A DNA stretch of 64,000 bases from Butyrivibrio sp. AE2015. GTDB taxonomy: Bacteria > Bacillota > Clostridia > Lachnospirales > Lachnospiraceae. Made by a program: the position numbers and the translations under genes. This document shows, one piece after another, positions 27,019 through 35,820 of the stretch. Location: contig NZ_ATVR01000010.1 of NCBI RefSeq assembly GCF_000420825.1, forward strand, positions 1-64,000, read 5' to 3'. Each line of letters starts with the position of its first letter. The first letter of the stretch is position 1. Under the pieces are notes generated by a model. It was not told the DNA's origin. It did not search any database and worked only from the letters and a program-made list of their open reading frames with translations.

Positions 27019-27362
27019 ATACCGATAATGAAGATGAATTAAAAAAGTTTAATACTAAACTGATTACTCCGCTGATAGTGCTTTCAAGTACCGCTGTAAT
27101 TGCAGTTTTTACGTACTTTAAGCACTATCCTGTGGGGGATTGGTTTGTGATTGTTTTCACCACTGTTGTTATATTTCTTGTGATAGGTCTTTTGACAGAA
27201 AAGATGATCACAAGATTTATTGAAATTAATTACGAGAAAGCTATGGCAGAAAAAGCCGAAGCAGAAAGGCTTGAAGAAGAATCAAGGGCAGCCATGGAAG
27301 CAGAAGCAAATGGTGGAAACGGCGAGGAAACAGATTCTTTGGAAATTAAAGACATTCTATAA
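27015..27362 (+). CDS. small membrane protein with C-terminal coiled coil
   Basis: 115 residues; start overlaps the cheD stop (ATGA). I do not recognise a characterised family. Two hydrophobic segments are visible (about residues 16-35 and 43-64), then a Glu/Ala-rich helix (about 72-100) that should form a cytoplasmic coiled coil, and an acidic end. Tight placement between cheD and sigD implies co-expression with the motility genes. Confidence 0.75.
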   Translation: MNTDNEDELKKFNTKLITPLIVLSSTAVIAVFTYFKHYPVGDWFVIVFTTVVIFLVIGLLTEKMITRFIEINYEKAMAEKAEAERLEEESRAAMEAEANGGNGEETDSLEIKDIL

Positions 27363-27388
27363 AATAAAAGGATTTGGGGATCTGATGC

Positions 27389-28162
27389 ATGGATGAGGCA
27401 GGCAGAAATAAGTTATGGACAGAATATAATAAGTCAAAATCTGCTGATATAAGAGAAAAGCTTATTCTGGAATATGCTCCTCTTGTTAAACTTGTTGCAG
27501 GAAGACTTAGTATGTATCTGGGCTTTAATGTTGAATATGATGATCTTGTGGGATATGGCATTTTTGGGCTTATTGATGCCATAGATAAATTTGATCTTAT
27601 GAAGGATGTTAAGTTTGAGACTTACGCAAGCCTTCGTATTCGTGGTGCAATTCTTGACCAGATAAGAAAGATGGACTGGATTCCCAGAACGATCAGACAA
27701 CGTCAGAAAAAGATCGATGCTGCAATCAGAGAAATCGAAAGGGATAGTGGCCATGTTGCCACTGATGCTGAAATAGCCGCTAAAATGGATATTTCAGAAG
27801 ATGAATATCAGAACTGGCAGAATCAGATGAAGGTTACAGGCGTTGTATCCCTCAATGAATTTATGGATCAGGGGGCTGATATTACTGAAGATGCCAATAA
27901 TCACAGCGCAGGCTTTGTTAAGCCTGAAGATGCTGTTGAAAAAGAAGAGCTCAAGAAGATGCTTGCTGAATCTTTAGAGCTTCTTACAGATAAAGAAAAG
28001 AAAGTTATCCTCCTTTATTACTATGAGGAGCTTACATTGAAGGAAATAAGTGAAGTCCTGGAGGTTTCAGAATCACGTGTTTCGCAGCTTCATACAAAGG
28101 CACTGCAGAAGATGAGAAACAAACTTGGTGATTATTTGGGGATAATAACAAGTTCCAGATGA
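27389..28162 (+). CDS. sigD: flagellar sigma factor SigD/FliA
   Basis: 257 residues. Region 2 with EYDDLVGYGIFGLIDAIDKF and FETYASLRIRGAILDQIRKM (about residues 50-92), the region 3 helix, and region 4 with LTDKEKKVILLYYYEELTLK near 207-226 and the VSESRVSQLHTKAL helix-turn-helix. SigD directs transcription of late flagellar and chemotaxis genes from promoters like the one at 814-840. Its anti-sigma factor FlgM is not in this window. It lies after cheD, as in Bacillus subtilis. Confidence 0.95.
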   Translation: MDEAGRNKLWTEYNKSKSADIREKLILEYAPLVKLVAGRLSMYLGFNVEYDDLVGYGIFGLIDAIDKFDLMKDVKFETYASLRIRGAILDQIRKMDWIPRTIRQRQKKIDAAIREIERDSGHVATDAEIAAKMDISEDEYQNWQNQMKVTGVVSLNEFMDQGADITEDANNHSAGFVKPEDAVEKEELKKMLAESLELLTDKEKKVILLYYYEELTLKEISEVLEVSESRVSQLHTKALQKMRNKLGDYLGIITSSR

Positions 28163-28174
28163 GGATGGTTTAAT

Positions 28175-29752
28175 ATGAATGGTTATTTCCAGTTGGTAAT
28201 TACTGATAATGGCACAGGAATCAGGGTTTTTCCTCCTACTAACGGAGATGAAGCTCTGGATGTGAATATTGTCCGTGATTACCTGGAAGATAGAAAAATT
28301 CAATATGATGTTGTTGTGTTAAATGAAGCTGTGACAAAAGCAGAGGATGACGTTGTCATTATTTCTGAAGCTAAGATTCTTCCGGAAAGAGAAGGCGTGA
28401 AGTTTGATGTTTCCAAGGATCATATGACTGTCACAGCTTATTTTTTTCCTCCTACAGAAGGCGCTGAGCTTTTGACGGAAAAAGAGATCATGGATACTCT
28501 TGCTTACAGAAAGTATTCATATGGGATTCAGACTGAAAATATACATAATTTCTTTGAACATAGAGAATACTGCAAGGAAATCCTTATCTGTCAGGGAAAG
28601 CCAGTCAAGCAGGGGCAAAACGCAAAAGTTGAATACCATTTTAATACCAATCTGCGTGCAAAACCTACTCTTAAAGAGGATGGAAGTGTAGATTATTTTA
28701 ATCTCAATCTCATAAACAATGTAAATGAGGGAGATCTTTTAGCAACCCTCCATAAAGAAGTTTTGGGCGAGCCGGGCATAAATATCTATGGTGAAAATAT
28801 AAAACCTGCTGCTGTTAAGACCACATTTATAAAATATGGCAAGAATACTGTTTTATCTGAAGATAAAATGACATTAAAGGCGGAAAAGTCAGGACATGTG
28901 ACTTTAAAAGAGGGAAAGGTCACTGTTTCAGATGTCCTTACTCTTGAAAATGTTGATGTTGCAACAGGAAATATTGATTATGAGGGAAGCGTTGTCGTAA
29001 AGGGGGTTGTGTCATCTAATTTTTCTGTTAAAGCAGGTGGAAACATAGTTGTTAAGGGAATCGTTGAAGGCGCAACACTTGAGGCAGGCTCTGACATTAT
29101 TTTAGAGTGCGGAGCAAAAGCAGGCGGAAATATAATTGCAGGCGGAAATGTAGTTACAAAGTTTATAGAAAATGCTACAATAACAGCAAAGGGAAGCATT
29201 ACAAGTGAATGTATCCTGCATTCAAATGTTTCATCCGGAACAGAGGTTAATGTTACCGGTAAAAGAGGCTTTATTGCAGGCGGCAAGGTAATTGCTGCTG
29301 ATAAAGTACAGGCCAAGATCCTGGGATCAGAAATGGGAGCCAATACCATAATAGATGTGGGCTCTGATCCGCAACTTAAATTAAGATTAAAAGAACTTCA
29401 GAAAAATATGGCTTTATCTCAGAAAAATATAGAAAGTATAAAGCCTACTATTGATGGATTTAGTAAGATGCTTAAGGCTGGAGCCAAGTTCTCACCGGAA
29501 CAGGTTGCCAGTGTTAAAAAGCTGATAGATATGAATAAAACATTAACTGAAAGCATTGAAAATGATGCCGAGGAATATACTCAGTTGATGGAAAAGCTTC
29601 AGGAGGCCAAAGAGGCTGAAGTAATTGTAGAGGGGACTGCTTATCCCGGCACTACCGTGAACATTGGGGAATTGTCCATGATAGTAAAAAAGCCGGTTCA
29701 ATATAGCAGATTTGTTGTAAAAGAAGGTGATGTAAGACTGGCGCCAATTTAG
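28175..29752 (+). CDS. FapA-type (DUF342) protein
   Basis: 525 residues. The N-terminal part (about 1-170) is variable. The centre (about 175-380) is the FapA/DUF342 beta-helix, visible as repeated G-x-V/I-x-A-G-G-N-I/V strands (AGGNIVVKGIVEGATLEAGS and similar). A helical, probably coiled segment follows (about 395-490), then a short C-terminal beta domain. The family is common beside sigD in Clostridia; some members bind membranes or polymerise. A motility role is inferred only from position. Confidence 0.82.
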   Translation: MNGYFQLVITDNGTGIRVFPPTNGDEALDVNIVRDYLEDRKIQYDVVVLNEAVTKAEDDVVIISEAKILPEREGVKFDVSKDHMTVTAYFFPPTEGAELLTEKEIMDTLAYRKYSYGIQTENIHNFFEHREYCKEILICQGKPVKQGQNAKVEYHFNTNLRAKPTLKEDGSVDYFNLNLINNVNEGDLLATLHKEVLGEPGINIYGENIKPAAVKTTFIKYGKNTVLSEDKMTLKAEKSGHVTLKEGKVTVSDVLTLENVDVATGNIDYEGSVVVKGVVSSNFSVKAGGNIVVKGIVEGATLEAGSDIILECGAKAGGNIIAGGNVVTKFIENATITAKGSITSECILHSNVSSGTEVNVTGKRGFIAGGKVIAADKVQAKILGSEMGANTIIDVGSDPQLKLRLKELQKNMALSQKNIESIKPTIDGFSKMLKAGAKFSPEQVASVKKLIDMNKTLTESIENDAEEYTQLMEKLQEAKEAEVIVEGTAYPGTTVNIGELSMIVKKPVQYSRFVVKEGDVRLAPI

Positions 29753-29782
29753 GGGAATTGGTTTTAATGGAGGAGAAAAGCT

Positions 29783-30169
29783 ATGTCAATTAACCGAATT
29801 GATTTTGGGGTAATTGCTGCTTCCAATGAAGTCTCTCATGTAAAAGCGGCAGAAGATTCCCGCCCTCTTATGGACAGGCAGAATTTTCAGACTCAGTTTA
29901 ATGAAGAAGTCGACAATCAAAAGAATTCTGTCAATCAAAAAGACGACGTAGGACAGGGTGAGATGCATTCCGATGCTCAGGACAAGGGCAGCAACGAGTA
30001 CATGGGCGATGGCGGAAGAAACAGGAAGGGCTCAAAAGAGGAGAAAAATCCTATTCTTGAGAGGCAATTATCTGTTGAAAAAATGGAAAAGATGGCCGGT
30101 AATATGATGGACAGGAACGGAAAACCTGTTGATCTTAGGCTTTCTTCGGGTTTTGATTTGAAGATTTAA
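29783..30169 (+). CDS. hypothetical protein of the flagellar operon
   Basis: 128 residues, with GGAGGAG before the ATG. Not assigned to a family. Strongly polar: a short N-terminal motif (RIDFGVIAASNEVSHVKAAE), a central Gln/Asn/Gly/Asp-rich segment that should be disordered, and a basic C-terminus. No membrane segment, no cysteine. Between the FapA-type gene and the SwrB-like gene, so probably in the same transcript. Confidence 0.65.
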   Translation: MSINRIDFGVIAASNEVSHVKAAEDSRPLMDRQNFQTQFNEEVDNQKNSVNQKDDVGQGEMHSDAQDKGSNEYMGDGGRNRKGSKEEKNPILERQLSVEKMEKMAGNMMDRNGKPVDLRLSSGFDLKI

Positions 30170-30235
30170 TATTTCTATATTATAATAAAATATCGAATCA
30201 AAATTACTTTTTTATGGGGCATTTGGGCGGAGACA

Positions 30236-31219
30236 ATGATTAGTATCACTGAGATTGTATTAATTGTGGCAGGTTTTGCCGCGATCATATTGGGGTATCT
30301 TCTTCCTGCGAGTAAGGATCTTGATGAAGAAGATAAATTGCTCATGGAGAGGGAGATTCGTGAGCTTGTTCGTCGTGAGGTCGAGGACCAAAAAGAGACT
30401 ATTGAAACTATGGTTGATGATACCGTAGATCTTTCTTTAGATAGAACTGAGCGCGCAATGGAGCGCATTTCTAACGAAAAGCTTTCTGCTATCGGTGAAT
30501 ATTCTGACACCGTCATAAATGATATCCATAAAAATCATGATGAAGTAATGTTTATGTATGATATGCTTAATGACAAGCATAAAAATCTTACCAATGTTGT
30601 TTCAGAAGTTGCCAAAAAAACTGATGAGGCAAAACAGGCTGTTTTAGATGCAGAAGCCACAGCGCGTGATGCTGCTCAGAAGGCTGAATCTTTAAAGAGC
30701 ATTCAGGATGCAGCTGTACCTGTTCCTGAAAAGAAAGTTCGGGCAATTCTTTTGGATGAGGAAAAAGATACACTCAGTGGTATTCAGATTCCTTATAAAG
30801 AAAAGATTGTTGTACCCGCTAAAGAACCGCAGATCCAGGAGGATGCTCCTATTGAAAGCGGCTATGTTGATGAGAGAAATATAAAAGAACTTAAGGAACT
30901 TGATGAGATACCGGCTCAGGTAATATCAAGGACGCAGGCATCAGGCCTTCACGTTATCGGAAATACAGGTAGCGAACAAACTGCTCCTAAGGAAATAGTC
31001 AGTGCAAAAGTTGTATCGATATCAGAAGCAAAGCCTGTTAATCCTGACAAAAACATGAAAGAGATCACAGCAGTTGATCCTGTTTCGCAGAATAAACAGA
31101 TCATTGAAATGCATAAGGCTGGAAAGTCTAATATGGTCATTGCCAGGGAACTTGGCCTTGGAATAGGCGAAGTCAAGCTGGTCATCGACCTTTCAAATAA
31201 ACACAGGAAAGTAAAATAA
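30236..31219 (+). CDS. DUF6115/SwrB-like membrane-anchored coiled-coil protein
   Basis: 327 residues. A single N-terminal membrane helix (about residues 4-24), a long charged coiled coil (about 28-165), a variable linker, and a C-terminal helix-turn-helix-like segment (KQIIEMHKAGKSNMVIAREL, then G-I-G-E-V-K-L-V-I-D-L). This end matches the family of Bacillus subtilis SwrB/YlxL, which promotes basal-body and export activation. The place after sigD and before rpsB is the same as swrB in Bacillus. Sequence identity in the middle is not claimed. Confidence 0.75.
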   Translation: MISITEIVLIVAGFAAIILGYLLPASKDLDEEDKLLMEREIRELVRREVEDQKETIETMVDDTVDLSLDRTERAMERISNEKLSAIGEYSDTVINDIHKNHDEVMFMYDMLNDKHKNLTNVVSEVAKKTDEAKQAVLDAEATARDAAQKAESLKSIQDAAVPVPEKKVRAILLDEEKDTLSGIQIPYKEKIVVPAKEPQIQEDAPIESGYVDERNIKELKELDEIPAQVISRTQASGLHVIGNTGSEQTAPKEIVSAKVVSISEAKPVNPDKNMKEITAVDPVSQNKQIIEMHKAGKSNMVIARELGLGIGEVKLVIDLSNKHRKVK

Positions 31220-31232
31220 GGAAGTTTAGGGG

Positions 31233-32000
31233 ATGAAATTAAAGTATTATCTTCGCGGTATCGGAATTGGTGTTATTCTTACTGCGATAATCATGGGATT
31301 TGCTCTGGGAGGCAGAAAGGCTACTATCAGTGACGCCCAGGTAATTGAGAGAGCAAAAGAGCTTGGCATGGCGGAAGGCGGCGTGCTTACAGGCGGAACA
31401 GGCGAGGTGGAAAACGATGGCGCGACACTTTCATCTTCATCCGGTGAAACATTGGATGAAGCAGGAAAAGAAATATTTGAAGAAGTCGACGAAACAGTCG
31501 CTCTCGCAAGTGAATCTGTTTCTACTCTGGCTAAAGAAGAGAAAGAAACAGAAGATAAGAAGAGCAAAGATACAGCAGATTCAGGCAACTCTTCTTCAGA
31601 AGCTTCGACATTAGTATCAAAGGAAAAAGAGGATTCATCTTTGGCGAATGCTTCTACAAAAGAAAATGTAGATGCATCGACAGTTGGAAAAAGTGAAACA
31701 AAAACCGAAGAGAGCACAGCTGCTACAAGTACAAATACAATTGTAAATGCTTCTTCTGAAGAAACTAACCTGACTGAGGCGGGTTCTATAAATACTGAAC
31801 CCAAGACTGTTACAATTCCCGGTGGACTAGGCTCTGATGGAGTGGCACAGGTTTTATATAATGCAGGAGTTATAGATAATGCCTCTGCATTTAACAGATA
31901 TCTTATAGATCAGGGAAAAGACAGAATAATAAGATCCGGAACAAAAGTGATTCCGGCAGGTGCAACATATGCCGAAATTGCGGTAATAATCACAAAATGA
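31233..32000 (+). CDS. membrane protein with MltG/YceG N-terminal-type (LysM-like) domain
   Basis: 255 residues. One N-terminal membrane helix (about residues 9-27), a long Ser/Thr/Glu/Lys-rich low-complexity linker (about 55-185), and a C-terminal domain (about 188-255) of the kind found in front of the MltG transglycosylase: TVTIPGGLGSDGVAQVLYNA and a final YAEIAVIITK. The catalytic MltG domain is absent, so it is more likely a peptidoglycan-binding or structural protein. Last gene before the terminator at 32010. Confidence 0.65.
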   Translation: MKLKYYLRGIGIGVILTAIIMGFALGGRKATISDAQVIERAKELGMAEGGVLTGGTGEVENDGATLSSSSGETLDEAGKEIFEEVDETVALASESVSTLAKEEKETEDKKSKDTADSGNSSSEASTLVSKEKEDSSLANASTKENVDASTVGKSETKTEESTAATSTNTIVNASSEETNLTEAGSINTEPKTVTIPGGLGSDGVAQVLYNAGVIDNASAFNRYLIDQGKDRIIRSGTKVIPAGATYAEIAVIITK

Positions 32001-32009
32001 TCATTAAAT

Positions 32010-32040
32010 CCTGCTTTTACAAATAAAAGCAGGGTTTTTA
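32010..32040 (+). terminator. terminator of the flagellar region
   Basis: CCTGCTTTT (32010-32018) pairs with AAAAGCAGG (32025-32033), followed by GTTTTTATT. It ends the flagellar/chemotaxis transcript and separates it from rpsB. Confidence 0.85.
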
Positions 32041-32053
32041 TTGCAAAAAAGTG

Positions 32054-32080
32054 TTGAATTATGGTTTTGTCTATGATAAT
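32054..32080 (+). promoter_or_regulatory. possible rpsB promoter
   Basis: TTGAAT at 32054-32059 and GATAAT at 32075-32080, spacing 15. Overlapping TATGAT sequences give alternative -10 boxes. The long leader to rpsB starts just after this point. Confidence 0.4.
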
Positions 32081-32108
32081 ATGATAAAGCTGTGTGAAAG
32101 GGGATATT

Positions 32109-32165
32109 ATGCCTAATTGCACAGACTGTCTATTGGCAGTAACAAAAATATGCACGTATATTTAA
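32109..32165 (+). CDS. possible 18-residue leader peptide upstream of rpsB
   Basis: An ATG at 32109 behind GAAAGGGG opens a frame of 18 codons ending in TAA at 32163. The peptide would contain three cysteines (a C-x-x-C near the N-terminus and one near the end). It lies in the rpsB 5' leader, 118 nt before the rpsB start. It may be an upstream regulatory frame or a chance frame with a good ribosome site; no coding statistics are possible at this length. Confidence 0.35.
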   Translation: MPNCTDCLLAVTKICTYI

Positions 32166-32276
32166 TTCCTGATATGGTGTCAGCAAAGTGCTGATCTGAT
32201 CGGGAGCCGCCCTTCTGATAACGCGCGGATGGGAGCAACGGCCAAGAGTATACGGAAGATTTTAACCAAATGGAGG
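32166..32276 (+). promoter_or_regulatory. structured 5' leader of rpsB
   Basis: TCAGCA (32180-32185) and TGCTGA (32189-32194) form a 6-bp hairpin. A second, GC-rich fold is possible with GCCG near 32205 and CGGC near 32239 around an inner CCC/GGG pair. Leaders of ribosomal protein genes often bind their own product; autogenous control is inferred here. The rpsB ribosome site GGAGG lies at 32272-32276. Confidence 0.4.
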
Positions 32277-32283
32277 TAATAAC

Positions 32284-33033
32284 ATGAGCGTTGTATCAAT
32301 GAAACAGTTACTTGAAGCAGGTGTTCACTTTGGACATCAGACAAGAAGATGGAACCCTAAAATGGCTCCTTACATCTTCACAGAGAGAAACGGAATCCAC
32401 ATCATCGATCTTCAGAAGTCAGTTGTAAAGGTAGATGAGGCTTATAAGGCTGTATTCGAAATTGCACAGCAGGGTGGAACAATCCTTTTCGTTGGAACAA
32501 AGAAGCAGGCACAGGACGCAGTTAAGACTGAGGCTGAGCGTTGCGGAATGTACTATGTTAACGAGAGATGGCTTGGTGGTATGCTCACAAACTTCAAGAC
32601 AATCCAGAGCAGAATCGCTAGAATGAAAGCTATCGAGAAGATGCAGGAAGATGGAACATTTGATGTTCTTCCTAAGAAGGAAGTTGCTCAGCTTAAGAAA
32701 GAGCTCACAAAACTTCAGGCAAACCTTGGCGGAATCAGAGATATGAAGAGAATCCCTGATGCTATCTTCGTAGTAGATCCTAAGAAGGAAAGAATCTGCA
32801 TTCAGGAAGCAGAGTCTCTTGGAATCACACTTATCGGTATCGGTGATACAAACTGTGATCCTGAAGAACTTGACTTCATCATTCCTGGTAACGATGATGC
32901 TATCAGAGCTGTTAAGCTTATTGTTGGCAAGATGGCTGATGCTGTTATCGAAGCTAATCAGGGCGCAGAGTCTGATGCAGCAGCTAACTATGATGCAGAA
33001 GAAGCTGTAGAGTCTGAGGAAGTTACAGAGTAA
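32284..33033 (+). CDS. rpsB: 30S ribosomal protein S2
   Basis: 249 residues. Classic S2 sequence: [20 protein letters not shown] at residues 6-25, [15 protein letters not shown] near 95, PDAIFVVDP near 158 and a [20 protein letters not shown] block near 190. The last 20 residues are acidic. S2 is part of the small subunit. Followed by tsf, the usual partner. Codon use (few rare codons) is that of a highly expressed gene. Confidence 0.98.
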   Translation: MSVVSMKQLLEAGVHFGHQTRRWNPKMAPYIFTERNGIHIIDLQKSVVKVDEAYKAVFEIAQQGGTILFVGTKKQAQDAVKTEAERCGMYYVNERWLGGMLTNFKTIQSRIARMKAIEKMQEDGTFDVLPKKEVAQLKKELTKLQANLGGIRDMKRIPDAIFVVDPKKERICIQEAESLGITLIGIGDTNCDPEELDFIIPGNDDAIRAVKLIVGKMADAVIEANQGAESDAAANYDAEEAVESEEVTE

Positions 33034-33052
33034 TCAGTTTTTTGAATTAAAA

Positions 33053-33080
33053 CGCAGTCAATCAATTCTGGTTGGCTGCG
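33053..33080 (+). promoter_or_regulatory. hairpin between rpsB and tsf
   Basis: CGCAGTCAA (33053-33061) pairs with TTGGCTGCG (33072-33080), a 9-bp stem including one G-T pair. No T-run follows, so it is not a strong terminator; it may be a processing or partial attenuation site that sets the S2 to EF-Ts ratio. Confidence 0.5.
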
Positions 33081-33116
33081 AATTTGAATAAATATAAAAT
33101 ATCGGAGGATAAATGA

Positions 33117-34070
33117 ATGGCTATCACAGCAGCATTAGTTAAAGAGCTTCGTGAGTCAACTGGCGCAGGCATGATGGAATGCAAAAAGGCTCTTACAGAG
33201 ACTAACGGAGATATGGACGCAGCAGTAGAATACCTTAGAAAGAACGGTATCATGAAGGCTGAGAAGAAAGCTAGCAGAATCGCAGCTGAAGGTCTTACAA
33301 GAATCGCTGTTAAGGATGACACAACAGCAGCAGTTGTTGAGGTTAACTCAGAGACTGACTTCGTTGCTCAGAACGATAAGTTCCAGGCATTTGTTGAGGC
33401 TGTTGCAACACAGGCTGTTAATTCAGATTCTAAGGATATGGAATCATTCCTTGCTGAGAAATGGAACCTTGATGAGTCTAAGACTGTAAATGATGCTCTT
33501 GTTGAGATCACAGCAGTTATCAGCGAGAAGCTTAGCATCAGACGTTTCGAGAAGGTTGTAGCTTCTAACGGTATCTTAGTTCCTTATGTTCACGGTAATG
33601 GTAGAATTTCTGTTATTGTTGAGGCTGAGACAGATGTTGTTAATGACGACATCAAAGAGGCTGTTAAGAATGTAGCTATGCAGGTTGCAGCTCTTAGCCC
33701 TAAGTATGTTGCTTCTGAAGATGTTTCAGAAGAGTACAGAAACCATGAGAAGGAAATCCTTCTTGCTCAGGCTATGAAAGAGAACGAGGAGCTTCCAGAA
33801 GGAAAGAGAAAGCCTCAGGAAATCATTGAGAAGATGCTTATCGGACGTCTTAACAAAGAGCTCAAAGAGATCTGCCTTAATGAGCAGGTTTATGTAAGAG
33901 CAGAAGACGGAAAGCAGACAGTTGGTCAGTACATTGCACAGGTTGCTAAGAACAACAACGCTAAGCTTTCTATCAAGAGATTTGTTCGTTTTGAGACAGG
34001 TGAAGGAATCGAGAAGAAGAACGAGAACTTCGCTGAAGAAGTTGCAAAGCAGGCAGCTGGTCTTAACTAA
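33117..34070 (+). CDS. tsf: translation elongation factor Ts
   Basis: 317 residues. N-terminal UBA-like domain with VKELRESTGAGMMECKKAL, the TDFVAQN motif near residue 80 and the long two-part EF-TS core; the C-terminus matches the family (FVRFETGEGIEKK). EF-Ts exchanges GDP for GTP on EF-Tu. Same operon as rpsB. Confidence 0.98.
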   Translation: MAITAALVKELRESTGAGMMECKKALTETNGDMDAAVEYLRKNGIMKAEKKASRIAAEGLTRIAVKDDTTAAVVEVNSETDFVAQNDKFQAFVEAVATQAVNSDSKDMESFLAEKWNLDESKTVNDALVEITAVISEKLSIRRFEKVVASNGILVPYVHGNGRISVIVEAETDVVNDDIKEAVKNVAMQVAALSPKYVASEDVSEEYRNHEKEILLAQAMKENEELPEGKRKPQEIIEKMLIGRLNKELKEICLNEQVYVRAEDGKQTVGQYIAQVAKNNNAKLSIKRFVRFETGEGIEKKNENFAEEVAKQAAGLN

Positions 34071-34098
34071 TCTTTTATTCATTAAATAAAACATTATT

Positions 34099-34145
34099 GA
34101 GCTTGGTTTTAATTCTTATTAAGAAGGGAAACCAAGCTCTTTTTG
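34099..34145 (+). terminator. terminator after rpsB-tsf
   Basis: GAGCTTGGTTT (34099-34109) pairs with AAACCAAGCTC (34129-34139), followed by TTTTT. An 11-bp stem with a 19-nt loop. Confidence 0.88.
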
Positions 34146-34184
34146 TTGACTGTTTTTAGCGTTTTATAGACGTAAATTCGTACT

Positions 34185-34212
34185 TTGATTTTAAGAACAA
34201 ATGTTTTATACT
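34185..34212 (+). promoter_or_regulatory. promoter of minCDE
   Basis: TTGATT at 34185-34190, a 16-nt spacer and TATACT at 34207-34212. It lies 39 nt before the minC start and directly after the tsf terminator. Confidence 0.6.
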
Positions 34213-34250
34213 GTATAGGTATGAATTTTTGATAGATTGGTGGTGGAATT

Positions 34251-35006
34251 TTGAATCAGGCGGTTACAATAAAGGGCACTAAATCAGGGATAATACTGGT
34301 TCTCGATAATGAAACGCCATTTGAAGAGTTAAAGGTTGAGGCTGCAAAAAGGTTTGAAGAAGCATCTGGCTTTTTGGGTCACAACTCCATGGGGCTTATA
34401 GTCAGAGGACGTAAGCTTTCAGAAATAGAAGAAAAAGAAATAGTTGATATTATTACAGAACATTCACAATTAAAAATTGTTTGTGTTATAGATGAAGAGT
34501 CTGAAGAGGAAAGACTTTTTAAATCTGTTAATTCTAAAGATTCAGCATCATCTTTAAAAAGTGAAACGGCTGAGACAGCGGCTCCGGAGCAGATCATTCA
34601 GGATTATAATAACAATGCGCTTATCTACAATGGTAATCTTCGTTCAGGTCAGGATATATCCTGCGAGCAGAGCGTAGTAATACTTGGAGATGTAAAACCC
34701 GGCGCAAGCGTTGTGTCCTATGGCAGTATTTTTATCTTGGGAGAGCTCAGAGGAAACGCGTTTGCAGGTGCAGGCGGAGACAGAGGAGCTTTTGTAATGG
34801 CTCTTGATCTTAATCCATTGCAGGTCAGAATTGCTGATTCAATTGCTATTTCACCAGATGCTGAAAAGGGGCCTAAACTTAGACTTAAAAAGAAAAAACT
34901 ACTTGCAAGTGCAGAAAACAATGAGCCTGAAGTAGCATATATTGAAAACGGACATATAGTTAAGTCTTTATATGGACCTGCTTTTTTAAGACAGTTAAAC
35001 AAATAA
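34251..35006 (+). CDS. minC: septum site-determining protein MinC
   Basis: 251 residues from a TTG start; GGTGG lies 6-10 nt upstream and no ATG exists nearby in frame. An N-terminal domain (about 1-100) and a C-terminal beta-helix domain with SVVILGDVKPGASVVSYGSI near residues 140-160 and FAGAGGDRGAFVMALDLNP near 180. MinC blocks FtsZ polymerisation near the poles. First gene of minCDE. Confidence 0.93.
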   Translation: MNQAVTIKGTKSGIILVLDNETPFEELKVEAAKRFEEASGFLGHNSMGLIVRGRKLSEIEEKEIVDIITEHSQLKIVCVIDEESEEERLFKSVNSKDSASSLKSETAETAAPEQIIQDYNNNALIYNGNLRSGQDISCEQSVVILGDVKPGASVVSYGSIFILGELRGNAFAGAGGDRGAFVMALDLNPLQVRIADSIAISPDAEKGPKLRLKKKKLLASAENNEPEVAYIENGHIVKSLYGPAFLRQLNK

Positions 35007-35022
35007 TATTTGGAGGAAAGAT

Positions 35023-35802
35023 ATGGGAGAAGTTATAGTAGTAACATCAGGTAAGGGTGGTGTTGGTAAAACAACCACTACTGCCAATATTGGTACAGGT
35101 TTAGCAAAACTTAATAAAAAGGTTGTTCTTATTGATACAGATATAGGACTTAGAAACCTTGACGTTGTAATGGGACTTGAGAACAGGATTGTTTATAATC
35201 TTGTAGATGTAATTGAAGGCAATTGCAAGCGCAATCAGGCTCTTATTAGAGACAAGAGATATGAGAATCTTTTCCTCTTACCTGCAGCTCAGACTAAGGA
35301 TAAGACAAGCGTAACTCCTGAGCAGATGAAAAAGCTCACAGAAGAGCTTAAGGAAGAGTTTGATTATGTAATTCTTGATTGCCCTGCAGGAATTGAACAG
35401 GGATTCAAAAATGCTATAGCTGGAGCAGATAGAGCACTTGTTGTTACAACACCTGAAGTTTCAGCTGTAAGAGATGCAGATAGAATTATCGGTCTTTTAG
35501 AGGCTAATGAGATCAAGAAAACACATCTTATTGTTAACAGACTTCGTGCTGACATGGTTAAGCGTGGTGATATGATGTCTGCTGAGGATGTTATAGATAT
35601 TCTTGCTGTAGACCTTATCGGCCAGGTTCCTGATGATGAGAATATCGTTGTAGCTACTAATAATGGTGAACCTCTTGTTGGAGATAACTCACTTGCTGGT
35701 CAGGCTTATATGAATATCTGCCGCAGAATAGGTGGAGAACAGGTACCATTTCTTGATTTGGATCCTAAGAAAGGAATTTTTTCTTGGTTTAAGAAAAAGT
35801 GA
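35023..35802 (+). CDS. minD: septum site-determining ATPase MinD
   Basis: 259 residues, with GGAGG 9 nt before the ATG. Deviant Walker A TSGKGGVGKTTTTANIG near residues 8-24, the IDTDIGLRNLD switch, and a C-terminal amphipathic membrane-targeting helix (GIFSWFKKK). MinD recruits MinC to the membrane and is released by MinE. Confidence 0.97.
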   Translation: MGEVIVVTSGKGGVGKTTTTANIGTGLAKLNKKVVLIDTDIGLRNLDVVMGLENRIVYNLVDVIEGNCKRNQALIRDKRYENLFLLPAAQTKDKTSVTPEQMKKLTEELKEEFDYVILDCPAGIEQGFKNAIAGADRALVVTTPEVSAVRDADRIIGLLEANEIKKTHLIVNRLRADMVKRGDMMSAEDVIDILAVDLIGQVPDDENIVVATNNGEPLVGDNSLAGQAYMNICRRIGGEQVPFLDLDPKKGIFSWFKKK

Positions 35803-35820
35803 TAGAGGGGGGCAATTTTT

